Below, one piece after another: positions 17,838-26,103 of a DNA stretch of 64,000 nucleotides. The stretch's first letter is position 1, and every line of letters begins with the position of its first letter. The position numbers and the translations under genes were made by a program. Under the pieces are notes generated by a model, which worked only from the letters and a program-made list of their open reading frames with translations, was not told the origin of the DNA and ran no database searches. Source of the stretch: an uncultured Roseburia sp. (GTDB lineage: Bacteria; Bacillota; Clostridia; Lachnospirales; Lachnospiraceae); contig UQAQ01000008.1 of assembly GCA_900539115.1 (NCBI GenBank), forward strand, positions 30,542 to 94,541, in the 5' to 3' direction.

Positions 17838-19256
17838 ATGTACAATCCAAAGTCGGGAAAAGCAACCGAATTTATCGATGACCGGGAGATATTAGATTCC
17901 TTGGAATATGCACAAAAAAACAAAAATAATAAAGAAGTAATAGATGCGATATTAGAAAAGGCATCTGCCATGAAAGGCATCAGCCACAGGGAGGCTGCCG
18001 TTTTATTAGAGTGTGAATTAGAAGAAGAAAACAAGAAAATAGAAAAATTGGCGAAAGAAATCAAGCAGCGTTTTTATGGTAATCGAATCGTAATGTTTGC
18101 TCCGTTGTATCTGTCAAATTACTGTGTCAATGGATGCACCTATTGTCCATATCATCATTGCAATGAGCATATCCGCAGAAAAAAACTGACACAGGATGAA
18201 ATCCGAGACGAAGTTATTGCTCTGCAGGATATGGGACACAAGAGACTTGCTATCGAGGCAGGAGAAGATCCGGTCAATAATCCGATCGAGTACATTTTGG
18301 AAAGCATTAAGACCATTTACAGCATCAAACATAAAAATGGTGCAATTCGCCGTGTCAATGTAAATATTGCTGCTACAACTGTAGAAAACTATCAGAAATT
18401 ACATGATGCCGGCATTGGAACGTACATTTTGTTCCAGGAGACTTATAACAAAGAAAGTTATGAAAAACTGCATCCAACCGGACCAAAACACAATTACGAT
18501 TATCATACCGAAGCAATGGACCGCGCGATGGAAGGCGGCATTGATGATGTCGGACTTGGGGTATTGTTTGGATTGGAAATGTACCGCTATGAACTTGTCG
18601 GAATCATTATGCACGCGGAGCACCTGGAAGCGAAATTTGGAGTCGGACCACATACGATCAGCGTACCGCGAATCTGCCCGGCAGATGATATTGATCCGGG
18701 AGAATTTACGAACGCAATTTCCGATGAAATATTTGAAAAAATTGTTGCGGTTATCCGTATTGCCGTGCCATACACGGGTATGATCGTGTCGACAAGAGAA
18801 TCTCAGAAAACACGTGAAAAAGTGCTTGGACTCGGTATTTCACAGATCAGTGGCGGATCCCGCACAAGTGTCGGCGGATATGTCGAAGAAGAAAAAGAAG
18901 AGGACAATTCTGCACAGTTTGATGTCAGTGACCGCAGAACCCTGGATGAAGTTGTCAACTGGCTTCTCGAACTGGGATATATCCCGAGTTTCTGTACGGC
19001 ATGCTACCGCGAAGGAAGAACCGGTGACCGCTTTATGAAACTGCTGAAATCCGGTCAGATCGTCAATTGCTGCCAGCCAAATGCACTGATGACATTAAAA
19101 GAGTATCTGGAAGATTATGCCAGCGATGACACCAAGCAAAAGGGGGAAAAAGTCATTCAAAGAGAATTGGAAGTCATTACCAATCCTACGGTAAAAGAAA
19201 AGGCAAGAGAATATATCGAAAATATCCACGAAGGCCAGAGAGATTTCCGGTTTTAA
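17838..19256 (+). CDS. hydG: [FeFe]-hydrogenase H-cluster radical SAM maturase HydG
   Basis: HydG cleaves tyrosine to make the CO and CN ligands of the hydrogenase H-cluster. The 472-residue protein has the radical-SAM triad Cys96, Cys100, Cys103 in CVNGCTYCPYHHC. The C-terminal auxiliary cluster motif is CTACYREGRTGDRF with the third Cys in IVNCCQPNALMTL, which separates HydG from ThiH (tyrosine lyase). ATG 17838 is preferred because TGGAGGAAAA precedes it; an in-frame ATG at 17805 lies inside the upstream gene. HydE, HydF and the hydrogenase itself are not in the window. Confidence 0.95.
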   Translation: MYNPKSGKATEFIDDREILDSLEYAQKNKNNKEVIDAILEKASAMKGISHREAAVLLECELEEENKKIEKLAKEIKQRFYGNRIVMFAPLYLSNYCVNGCTYCPYHHCNEHIRRKKLTQDEIRDEVIALQDMGHKRLAIEAGEDPVNNPIEYILESIKTIYSIKHKNGAIRRVNVNIAATTVENYQKLHDAGIGTYILFQETYNKESYEKLHPTGPKHNYDYHTEAMDRAMEGGIDDVGLGVLFGLEMYRYELVGIIMHAEHLEAKFGVGPHTISVPRICPADDIDPGEFTNAISDEIFEKIVAVIRIAVPYTGMIVSTRESQKTREKVLGLGISQISGGSRTSVGGYVEEEKEEDNSAQFDVSDRRTLDEVVNWLLELGYIPSFCTACYREGRTGDRFMKLLKSGQIVNCCQPNALMTLKEYLEDYASDDTKQKGEKVIQRELEVITNPTVKEKAREYIENIHEGQRDFRF

Positions 19257-19266
19257 AATAAATGCA

Positions 19267-19337
19267 TATGGTCTAATAATTGGCGAAACGGGATTTATCA
19301 TGAGATAACTCCCGTTTCTGTCAATTGCAAGACCATA
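19267..19337. terminator. Long compound palindrome between convergent hydG and aldolase genes
   Basis: The outer arms TATGGTCT (19267-19274) and AGACCATA (19330-19337) enclose AATTG/CAATT and an inner 9-bp stem GAAACGGGA/TCCCGTTTC that itself encloses TTATC/GATAA. The 71-nt structure could serve as a two-way terminator, although the T-tracts are short. Confidence 0.55.
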
Positions 19338-19340
19338 AGT

Positions 19341-20306
19341 TTAGGTATTCAACGTCAAATGAACGGCAAATCCGCCGAATTCTCCTTTGATATAAACAAA
19401 AGTCATAAAACCGTCTTTGTCGTATTTCGCAGTCGACATATCAAATTCGATGCCGCGCAGACCAAGATGGTATACAGCACGTTCTACGGAATTACATCCG
19501 ACAGCGATATGTCCGTGGGTTCCTGCTCCCGGTGCTTTCATTACTTCGATTTTTTTGCCGCAGAAATACGATACGTCGATATTTTTCTGAGGGAAACCAA
19601 ACATGGTAGTGAAAGCGTCTGCGGTATCCGCAGCTTCGGCATCATCCGCACAATTGATACCGATGTGTTTGACCTTAAAGCCAAGCATATGGTTGACAGC
19701 TTCACGTGTAAGAGCAGCGATATTGGTAAATTTATCGGCTGCAAGAAGCGAGGTGTCTACCATCCAGCTTCCACCGCATGCGATAATACGGTCAAAGTCA
19801 AGGTATTCATTCAGGTTGGAAGAATTGATACCGCCGGTTGGCATAAATTTCATCTCCGTGTAAGGAGCAGCCATTGCTTTGATCAATTTCAGTCCGCCAA
19901 TTGCCTCCGCCGGAAATACTTTAACGACATCCAGGCCAAGAGTAGCAGCTTTCTGTACGTCGCTTGGTGTCGCACAGCCCGGCATTACCGGGATTTTTTT
20001 ATTGATACAATATTTTACTAATTTTTCATCCATTCCGGGACTGACGATAAATTTGGCACCGGCAGCTACAGCGCGGTCTACCTGCTCGGTTGTGATCACG
20101 GTGCCGGCTCCGATCACCATATCCGGATATTCTTCTGACATGATTTTGATTGCTTCCTCAGCGCAATCGGTTCGAAATGTCACTTCCGCACAAGGAAGTC
20201 CGCCGGTACAAAGAGCTTTGCCAAGCGGTCTGGCATCCTCGGCATGCTTCAATGCAACTACGGGAACAATCCCGATCTTCGAAAGTGTAACTAATACATC
20301 GTTCAT
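19341..20306 (-). CDS. KHG/KDPG aldolase fused to a C-terminal VOC-like domain
   Basis: Residues 1-205 form a class I KHG/KDPG aldolase that splits 2-keto-3-deoxy-6-phosphogluconate or 4-hydroxy-2-oxoglutarate to pyruvate plus aldehyde. Glu41 is in AEVTFRTD and the Schiff-base Lys129 in VVKVFPAEA, with GGINSSNLNEYL at the phosphate site. A further 110 residues (about 213-321, KHIGINCADDAEAADTA to GGFAVHLTL) have the look of a glyoxalase/VOC half-domain. Standalone aldolases are about 210 residues. AAGGAGG precedes the ATG. The role of the extra domain is unknown. Confidence 0.88.
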   Translation of the reverse strand: MNDVLVTLSKIGIVPVVALKHAEDARPLGKALCTGGLPCAEVTFRTDCAEEAIKIMSEEYPDMVIGAGTVITTEQVDRAVAAGAKFIVSPGMDEKLVKYCINKKIPVMPGCATPSDVQKAATLGLDVVKVFPAEAIGGLKLIKAMAAPYTEMKFMPTGGINSSNLNEYLDFDRIIACGGSWMVDTSLLAADKFTNIAALTREAVNHMLGFKVKHIGINCADDAEAADTADAFTTMFGFPQKNIDVSYFCGKKIEVMKAPGAGTHGHIAVGCNSVERAVYHLGLRGIEFDMSTAKYDKDGFMTFVYIKGEFGGFAVHLTLNT

Positions 20307-20328
20307 TGAAAAACCTCCTTTTCCCTCT

Positions 20329-20358
20329 AGTATAACCGATTTTGTAAACAGATGTCAA
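20329..20358 (-). promoter_or_regulatory. Promoter of the KDPG aldolase gene
   Basis: On the minus strand, TTGACA (complement of 20353-20358) and TATACT (complement of 20329-20334) are 18 bp apart, about 23 bp before the aldolase ATG. Confidence 0.7.
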
Positions 20359-20372
20359 TGGAGAAAAATTCG

Positions 20373-20401
20373 TTGCTATTTTCCCACCAAAAGAGTATAC
20401 T
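20373..20401 (+). promoter_or_regulatory. Promoter of the 20425-23247 operon
   Basis: TTGCTA (20373-20378) and TATACT (20396-20401) are separated by 17 bp, 23 bp before the first start codon. It is divergent from the aldolase promoter. Confidence 0.7.
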
Positions 20402-20424
20402 AATAAAAGAGGTTGGTGGTAAAA

Positions 20425-20856
20425 ATGTTTTCGGAAATTTATTATTCTAAAAAGACAGGAGAACCGGTGCAGGTCGTTGCAAAGTGCAGTATATTGCCGG
20501 ATGAGATCCCGGGGATCTGTTTTCAGCAAATGAGTGGAGAATTTGCTTGCTATGTCTGGGATGTGGAACATTTCAAAGCAAATTATCAAAAAGAAAAAGT
20601 GCAGATAAAAGAAGAGACAGAGCCAAAGCCAAAGGAAGAAATTTCGGATCTGGTTCGTTTTCTCGATGCGGATACTTACCGCGAAAAAATGAAAATATTG
20701 GAAAGTATGAAAGACGACTTAAATGAGCATATTTTAAATAATATGGCAGTGAGTCTGGATCTTTCCCTGGAAGATGGTGTGGACGGATATTCCTTCCTGA
20801 TGTCCGAACTTAAGATACGAAGCCGTTTTGAGGGCAAGCGAGGAGAGCGATTATGA
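20425..20856 (+). CDS. Conserved-looking hypothetical protein upstream of truA
   Basis: This 143-residue protein is not recognised. The N-terminal 60 residues (MFSEIYYSKKTGEPVQVV to YVWDVEHFKANYQ) look beta-rich with two Cys; a charged linker (EETEPKPKEE) leads to a helical C-terminal half. No signal or TM segment is visible. ATG 20425 is preferred over an in-frame TTG at 20413. The stop overlaps the truA ATG (ATGA at 20853), so the two are translationally coupled. Confidence 0.7.
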   Translation: MFSEIYYSKKTGEPVQVVAKCSILPDEIPGICFQQMSGEFACYVWDVEHFKANYQKEKVQIKEETEPKPKEEISDLVRFLDADTYREKMKILESMKDDLNEHILNNMAVSLDLSLEDGVDGYSFLMSELKIRSRFEGKRGERL

Positions 20857-21596
20857 ATTACCGAATGCAGATACAATACGATGGTGCGCGGTACCGTGGC
20901 TGGCAGAGACAGGCGGCGGCCGGCGACACGATCCAGGGAAAACTGGAAGCGATACTTACCAGACGGTTTGGAAGAAATATTGAAATTGACGGTGCAAGCC
21001 GTACGGACGCCGGGGTTCACGCATTGGCACAGATTGCCAATTTTCACGTAGCAGACGATGAGGCGGTGGAGCCGGAGGAACTTCAAAAATATATCAATCA
21101 ATATTTGCCGGAAGATATCGCCGTTACCGGTGTAGTGGCGGCGGGTGAGCGGTTTCACAGCCGGCTTAATGCGACGGGAAAAACCTACGAATATCATTTG
21201 ATCCCATATGGTACATACGATGTCTTTGCGCGAAAATACGCGTGGCAGATGACGGAACCGCTTGACATCGAAGCCATGCGGGAAGCAGCGGGACATGTAC
21301 TTGGAAGTCATGATTTCCGCAGTTTTTGTACCAAGGCAGCAAAGAAAAAATCGACCATCCGCACAATCCGGCTTTTGGAAATCTATGAGACAAAAAACGA
21401 AATTGTTATAGAGATTACCGGCAATGGATTTTTGTACAATATGGTGCGTATCCTCGTCGGAACTCTTGTGGAAGTCGGCATGGGATTGCGAAAAGCGGAT
21501 GACATCCCGACGATTTTGGAGAAAAAAGAACGCCGGTATGCAGGCGAGACAGCGCCGGCATGCGGACTGTTTTTAAAACAAATTTACTATGAATAA
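20853..21596 (+). CDS. truA: tRNA pseudouridine(38-40) synthase TruA
   Basis: TruA converts uridines 38-40 in the tRNA anticodon arm to pseudouridine. The 247-residue product has the catalytic Asp in [14 protein letters not shown] (residues about 48-61), and the family segments RYRGWQRQ and [17 protein letters not shown]. Length is typical. It is followed by two more genes on the same strand with short gaps. Confidence 0.95.
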   Translation: MNYRMQIQYDGARYRGWQRQAAAGDTIQGKLEAILTRRFGRNIEIDGASRTDAGVHALAQIANFHVADDEAVEPEELQKYINQYLPEDIAVTGVVAAGERFHSRLNATGKTYEYHLIPYGTYDVFARKYAWQMTEPLDIEAMREAAGHVLGSHDFRSFCTKAAKKKSTIRTIRLLEIYETKNEIVIEITGNGFLYNMVRILVGTLVEVGMGLRKADDIPTILEKKERRYAGETAPACGLFLKQIYYE

Positions 21597-21610
21597 AAGG
21601 AAGCGGTCGT

Positions 21611-21841
21611 ATGAGAGAAATGGAATTTAAAATGGAGCGGGAAGGCCTTGTCAAACCGGGTGAAAAAATCCGGGTGACAGAAGGTGTACTGCCGAGTGCG
21701 TATTATTATACTATCATACCGGCGGTTGCCATGTCGGGAAATATCGCATTTTCCGACCGGCTGAAAAACCGCGAAGGTGTGGTGAAAGATGTAGTTGAAA
21801 ATGAAAAAGGCTATTATGTGATAGCCGAATTTGATGAATAA
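21611..21841 (+). CDS. Small hypothetical protein between truA and the aminopeptidase
   Basis: This 76-residue protein is not recognised. It is soluble-looking, starts [20 protein letters not shown] and ends [10 protein letters not shown], with a mixed alpha/beta pattern, no TM segment and no metal motif. It sits 14 bp after truA and 14 bp before the M18 gene, with GGAAG upstream, so it is most likely an operon member. Codon use looks like its neighbours. Confidence 0.65.
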   Translation: MREMEFKMEREGLVKPGEKIRVTEGVLPSAYYYTIIPAVAMSGNIAFSDRLKNREGVVKDVVENEKGYYVIAEFDE

Positions 21842-21855
21842 ATGGAGGAATAAAC

Positions 21856-23247
21856 ATGGAACGCAAAAATGCATGGAATGGATATGAAACAGAAGAATTG
21901 AAAAAAGTGGATGCGTTAAATCAGGAATACCGCACATTTTTGAATGAGGGAAAAACCGAGCGCGAATGCGTGAAACTGGCTGTGAAAATGGCAGAAGAGG
22001 CAGGATACCGCGACTTAAAAGAGGTTATTGCCAAAAAAGAGACGTTGAAGGCAGGAGACAAAGTGTACGCTGTCGGCATGAAAAAAATGATCTCTCTTTT
22101 CCAGATCGGAAAGAAACCGTTGGAAGAAGGAATGGCAATCCTTGGTGCGCACATTGACTCCCCACGTTTGGATATTAAACAGAATCCGTTGTACGAAGAG
22201 GGCGGTTTTGCTTATCTTGACACCCATTATTATGGTGGAATCAAAAAATATCAATGGGTGACACTGCCGCTTGCCATCCACGGTGTGATCGCGAAAAAAG
22301 ACGGAACGGTTGTCGATGTCAAAATCGGAGAGGATAAAGAGGATCCGGTATTTTGTGTGACAGACCTTTTGATTCATCTTTCTGCGGACCGCATGGAAAA
22401 GAAAGCCAATAAAGTGATCGAGGGAGAAGAACTTGATCTGTTATTTGGAAGCAAGCCACTCAAAGGCAAAGAAAAAGAAGCGGTAAAAGAAAGTGTACTC
22501 GCACTTTTAAAAGAAAAATATGACATGGAAGAAGAAGACTTTTTGTCGGCAGAATTGGAAATCGTGCCGGCAGGAGAAGCGCGTGAAGCCGGTATTGACA
22601 CCAGCATGATCATGGGTTACGGACAGGACGACCGTGTCTGTGCATTTACGTCTCTGAAAGCAATGCTCGAGGTTGAAGGCACGGAATATATGACATGTTG
22701 TCTCCTTGTAGATAAGGAAGAAATTGGAAGCGTCGGAGCGACCGGAATGCAGTCGAAAACATTTGAAAATACGGTGGCTGAGATTCTTGCCTGCATGGGT
22801 GAATATAGTGATCTCGCTGTCCGCCGCTGTCTTGCGAATTCGAAAATGCTCTCTTCGGATGTAAGTGCTGCCTTTGATCCGACATTTAAGTCTGCTTACG
22901 AGCCGAAAAATGCTGCTTATTTTGGAAAAGGAATGGTATTTAACAAATTTACCGGTTCTCGCGGAAAATCCGGAAGCAATGATGCGAATGCCGAATATAT
23001 CGCAGGCATCCGCCGTATCCTGGATGAGAGAAATGTCGCATACCAGACGGCAGAACTTGGAAAAGTAGATGTCGGTGGAGGCGGAACAATTGCTTATATT
23101 ATGGCACTTTATGGCATGGAAGTGATTGACTGCGGTGTCGCCGTTCTCAATATGCACGCTCCTTGGGAGATCGTCAGCAAGGCAGATGTCTATGAGACGA
23201 AAAAAGGTTATATTGTATTTTTGGAAGATGCATTTTCAGTAAAATAA
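21856..23247 (+). CDS. M18-family zinc aminopeptidase
   Basis: This 463-residue cytosolic dinuclear-zinc aminopeptidase of family M18 removes N-terminal residues from peptides. The metal ligands and catalytic residues are visible in order: His in GAHIDSPRLDIK, bridging Asp in YGQDDRVCAF, catalytic Glu pair in DKEEIGSVGATGMQS, Asp in DVSAAFDPTF and the last His in NMHAPWEIVSKADVYE. Length fits the bacterial clade. GGAGG precedes the ATG. A strong terminator follows. Confidence 0.93.
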   Translation: MERKNAWNGYETEELKKVDALNQEYRTFLNEGKTERECVKLAVKMAEEAGYRDLKEVIAKKETLKAGDKVYAVGMKKMISLFQIGKKPLEEGMAILGAHIDSPRLDIKQNPLYEEGGFAYLDTHYYGGIKKYQWVTLPLAIHGVIAKKDGTVVDVKIGEDKEDPVFCVTDLLIHLSADRMEKKANKVIEGEELDLLFGSKPLKGKEKEAVKESVLALLKEKYDMEEEDFLSAELEIVPAGEAREAGIDTSMIMGYGQDDRVCAFTSLKAMLEVEGTEYMTCCLLVDKEEIGSVGATGMQSKTFENTVAEILACMGEYSDLAVRRCLANSKMLSSDVSAAFDPTFKSAYEPKNAAYFGKGMVFNKFTGSRGKSGSNDANAEYIAGIRRILDERNVAYQTAELGKVDVGGGGTIAYIMALYGMEVIDCGVAVLNMHAPWEIVSKADVYETKKGYIVFLEDAFSVK

Positions 23248-23270
23248 GATCTGTTGAAAATAGTCTTGCT

Positions 23271-23310
23271 TCGAGGCATGGATCATCGCGGTCCGTGTCT
23301 CGATTTTTTT
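23271..23310 (+). terminator. Rho-independent terminator after the M18 gene
   Basis: TCGAGGCATGGATC (23271-23284) pairs with GGTCCGTGTCTCGA (23290-23303) allowing three G-U pairs, followed by seven T. Confidence 0.88.
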
Positions 23311-23327
23311 GTCCGAAAAACGATATC

Positions 23328-23356
23328 TTGACAATAGCCGGCTTCCCTCGTATGAT
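23328..23356 (+). promoter_or_regulatory. Consensus promoter of the kinase-like gene
   Basis: TTGACA (23328-23333) and TATGAT (23351-23356), 17-bp spacer. The start codon follows 34 bp downstream. Confidence 0.8.
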
Positions 23357-23389
23357 AGGCTTACAATCATAAAAGAAGGGGAAATGCAC

Positions 23390-24586
23390 ATGATGATTCA
23401 AAGGGATAGTCTGACGGAAAACATGATATTACAGGGACGCTATGAAGTAAGAAAAGCCATACATACGACACAAGTAGAACGGGATTATGAAGTATACGAC
23501 CGAGAGGAAAAGAAAGAATACCGGGTAAAGGAATTTTATCCGTCAAATTACTGCAGCAGGGGAGCAGACGGGCAAACAGTCATCGTGCGTGGAGCACGAA
23601 ACCAATCTGTCTTTGAGCAGTCAAAGGAATGGTTTGCGCAGGCCTACCGACAGATTGCCGCCGGTAAGAAAACAAAGGGGTTCCCGGAAGCAGTGCGCCT
23701 GTTTTCGGAAAATAATACGATTTATGTCGTTTTAGAAAAATCAGATGGCGGGAGGCTTTCTGAGCAGATCCGGCATGCCGGCGGAAAACTGTCTTATGCC
23801 GAAAGTGTGCCCATCCTGCGCGCAATTGTGGAAACCTTACTGCAAATGCAGCCACCGAAGGGGTATTTGCCTCAAATTTCCAAAGAAAGCATATTGCTCT
23901 TAAAAAAGCAGAATAAAACAGAGGTCATATTTACGGACATTGTACAGAAAGAAGATGTTATCTATTCTGTGGGGAGTCTCTGGGCTGAGATGCTGACAGG
24001 ATTATGCCCTCAGACATCATCCCTGCGTGCCCCGTCAGAACTGGGGGTGGAACTGCCGGCTGAAGCAGAGCAGGTGATATTGCGATGTTTGGAAAAGAAT
24101 ACAGAAAACAGGGTGTCTTTGGAGGAGCTTCTTTCGATTCTCCCGCGAGGAAGAAAGGAGAGGATCGTACTTACGAAAAAACAAGTTTTATTAGCTGTCA
24201 CTGCGCTGATTTTTGCAATAGCAGCATGGAAAAGTCTGCTTCCGAAAGAGAAAGAAGTTTTGGTCGCGGAAAAGCAACCCTTTTTAACAGAAACGGCAGA
24301 TGTGGAAAGGATTGTGTCATCACCTGCCATATCACCGGGAGCGATTCAGGTGAGTGCGGCAAGTGCGCCGGCGATAACGGAGACGGCTGTAAGCAGGGTG
24401 GTTTTAGAAGAGGTCCCGATAAATACGCCGGAGCACCCCCCGGGGAAGACGGAAAAGACAAAACAGAAACAAAAAAAGAAGAACAAAAAGAAGAGTGGGG
24501 AAGAAAGGCAAAATAAGGTGGAGCAATCCGTTGTCGCACCGAGTAAACCACATAAGCAGAAGTCTGATTTGTTTGATTTTTGGTAA
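23390..24586 (+). CDS. Membrane-anchored Ser/Thr kinase-like protein, probably a pseudokinase
   Basis: This 398-residue protein has an N-terminal protein-kinase-like fold (about 10-255), one TM helix (about 266-285, VLLAVTALIFAIAAW) and a Pro/Ala then Lys-rich extracellular tail. The beta-3 Lys is kept in YRVKEFYPSNYC, a pattern seen in Lachnospiraceae Ser/Thr kinases. The catalytic loop reads GYLPQISKESILLL with no HRD and no Asn, and the DFG position reads FTDI. Catalysis is therefore doubtful. ATG 23390 is chosen by spacing to AGAAGGGG. Its partner is unknown. Confidence 0.75.
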   Translation: MMIQRDSLTENMILQGRYEVRKAIHTTQVERDYEVYDREEKKEYRVKEFYPSNYCSRGADGQTVIVRGARNQSVFEQSKEWFAQAYRQIAAGKKTKGFPEAVRLFSENNTIYVVLEKSDGGRLSEQIRHAGGKLSYAESVPILRAIVETLLQMQPPKGYLPQISKESILLLKKQNKTEVIFTDIVQKEDVIYSVGSLWAEMLTGLCPQTSSLRAPSELGVELPAEAEQVILRCLEKNTENRVSLEELLSILPRGRKERIVLTKKQVLLAVTALIFAIAAWKSLLPKEKEVLVAEKQPFLTETADVERIVSSPAISPGAIQVSAASAPAITETAVSRVVLEEVPINTPEHPPGKTEKTKQKQKKKNKKKSGEERQNKVEQSVVAPSKPHKQKSDLFDFW

Positions 24587-24637
24587 AATAGGGGAAAATT
24601 ATAACATAGACATTATAAAGATATAACGAAAAAGTTA

Positions 24638-24665
24638 TTGAGAAAGTAAAAATAATACCTATACT
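24638..24665 (+). promoter_or_regulatory. Possible promoter of the GH11 xylanase
   Basis: TTGAGA (24638-24643) and TATACT (24660-24665) with a 16-bp spacer, 48 bp before the ATG. No clear CcpA cre site was identified next to it. Confidence 0.45.
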
Positions 24666-24713
24666 TTATGACAAAAATGTGTTACTCTAGAAATGGAGAA
24701 AGGAGGTTGCTAG

Positions 24714-25829
24714 ATGCAACACAAAAAACTTATGGGGATTGTAGCTTTGCTGATGTGTCTTACGTTAGTGGCGCCGACAGTGACGATTGAGGCAGCGACA
24801 ACAATCTACAACAACCAGACTGGTACGCAGGATGGGTACAATTATGAATTGTGGAAAGATTATGGGACCACAAGCATGACCCTGAATGGAGGGGGAACCT
24901 TCAGCTGCCAGTGGAGCAACATTGGGAATGCGTTATTCCGTAAAGGAAAGAAATTCGACGCGACCAAGACGTATTCGCAGCTTGGCAATATCACGATTGA
25001 CTACGGCTGCAACTACCAGCCAAACGGAAACTCTTACCTCTGTGTATATGGCTGGTCAAAGAGTCCGCTTGTGGAATTCTACATCGTAGACAGCTGGGGA
25101 ACCTGGCGTCCACCGGGAGGAACTTCCAAAGGACAGATTTACGTAGATGGCGGAACGTATGATGTGTACGAGACAACTCGTGTAAATCAGCCATCCATCG
25201 AAGGAAACACGACCTTCAAACAGTATTGGAGTGTACGTACAAGCAAACGTACGAGCGGAACGATTTCCGTGACAGAACATTTTAAAGCTTGGGCGAACAA
25301 AGGCATGAGCCTCGGAAAGATCTATGAAGCGGCTTTAAATATCGAAGGATACCAGAGCAGTGGAAGTGCCAATGTGTATAAGAATAATATGACCATTGGC
25401 GGAAGTTCCAGCGGATCGAGCAGTTCCGGGAACTCCGGCTCAGGCAGTTCGGGAAGCACAAGTTCAAGCACGAACAAGAAAGAGTGCGAAAGCATGACAC
25501 TTGGGGGCAGTTATGCCGGAAAGATCAATTCTCCGTTCAGCGGAGTAGCTCTTTATGCAAATGGGGATAATTGCAAATTTACCCAGTATTTTGCTAATGG
25601 CACACACAGTTTCTCTCTTCGTGGCTGTTCGAACAACGATAAAATGGCAAAAGTAGATTTGTACATCGGCGGTACAAAGAAAGGTACTTTTTACTATGGC
25701 GGAAGTTATCCTGCCGTATACACGATCAATAATGTAAGTCATGGAACAGGAAACCAGGAGATTAAACTGGTATGTTCCGATGACAATGGTACATGGGATG
25801 CTTATGTAGACTATCTTACATGGCAATAA
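24714..25829 (+). CDS. Secreted GH11 endo-xylanase with C-terminal CBM36
   Basis: This 371-residue secreted enzyme has a signal peptide at 1-27 ending IEAA. The GH11 beta-jelly-roll (about 30-228) has the nucleophile Glu in [18 protein letters not shown] and the acid/base Glu in [17 protein letters not shown] Ser/Gly linker (about 230-258) precedes a CBM36 domain (about 259-371; [26 protein letters not shown]), a calcium-dependent xylan-binding module. It should bind and cleave xylan outside the cell, complementing the GH10 pair 22 kb away. AAAGGAGG precedes the ATG. Confidence 0.95.
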   Translation: MQHKKLMGIVALLMCLTLVAPTVTIEAATTIYNNQTGTQDGYNYELWKDYGTTSMTLNGGGTFSCQWSNIGNALFRKGKKFDATKTYSQLGNITIDYGCNYQPNGNSYLCVYGWSKSPLVEFYIVDSWGTWRPPGGTSKGQIYVDGGTYDVYETTRVNQPSIEGNTTFKQYWSVRTSKRTSGTISVTEHFKAWANKGMSLGKIYEAALNIEGYQSSGSANVYKNNMTIGGSSSGSSSSGNSGSGSSGSTSSSTNKKECESMTLGGSYAGKINSPFSGVALYANGDNCKFTQYFANGTHSFSLRGCSNNDKMAKVDLYIGGTKKGTFYYGGSYPAVYTINNVSHGTGNQEIKLVCSDDNGTWDAYVDYLTWQ

Positions 25830-25879
25830 AGGGAATCAATGGGTGCCCTGTTATCGGGCATTCGGAATAGAATAAACGG

Positions 25880-25923
25880 CTCTGTCTGCGGCAAATAATC
25901 TACCGGCTGCGGGCAGAGTTTTT
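25880..25923 (+). terminator. Rho-independent terminator after the GH11 gene
   Basis: CTCTGTCTGCGGC (25880-25892) pairs with GCTGCGGGCAGAG (25906-25918) with three G-U pairs, followed by TTTTT. Confidence 0.85.
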
Positions 25924-25962
25924 GTATTGCTGGGATGACAGGGAAATTAAGTTATTTTTTTA

Positions 25963-25991
25963 TTGAAAATATGGTGAAAATGAGTTAAAAT
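25963..25991 (+). promoter_or_regulatory. Possible sigma-A-type promoter of the giant flagellin
   Basis: TTGAAA (25963-25968) and TAAAAT (25986-25991), 17-bp spacer, about 112 bp before the ATG. No clear sigma-28 (TAAA ... GCCGATAA) signature was found in this 180-bp gap, which otherwise holds an AT-rich untranslated leader. Confidence 0.35.
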
Positions 25992-26103
25992 AAAAATATA
26001 CAATAAATGTAAAAAGGGACGAGACATCTCAGAGTGATTGGTTCATTCACACTCGAATTTTTTGAAGAAAAATGATAATATAGGGAGGAAAATCTAAAAA
26101 ATC

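Noticed and set aside
22507..23157. 216-residue minus-strand open frame inside the M18 gene
   Set aside because: It is antisense to conserved metal-binding motifs and has no ribosome site or family likeness.
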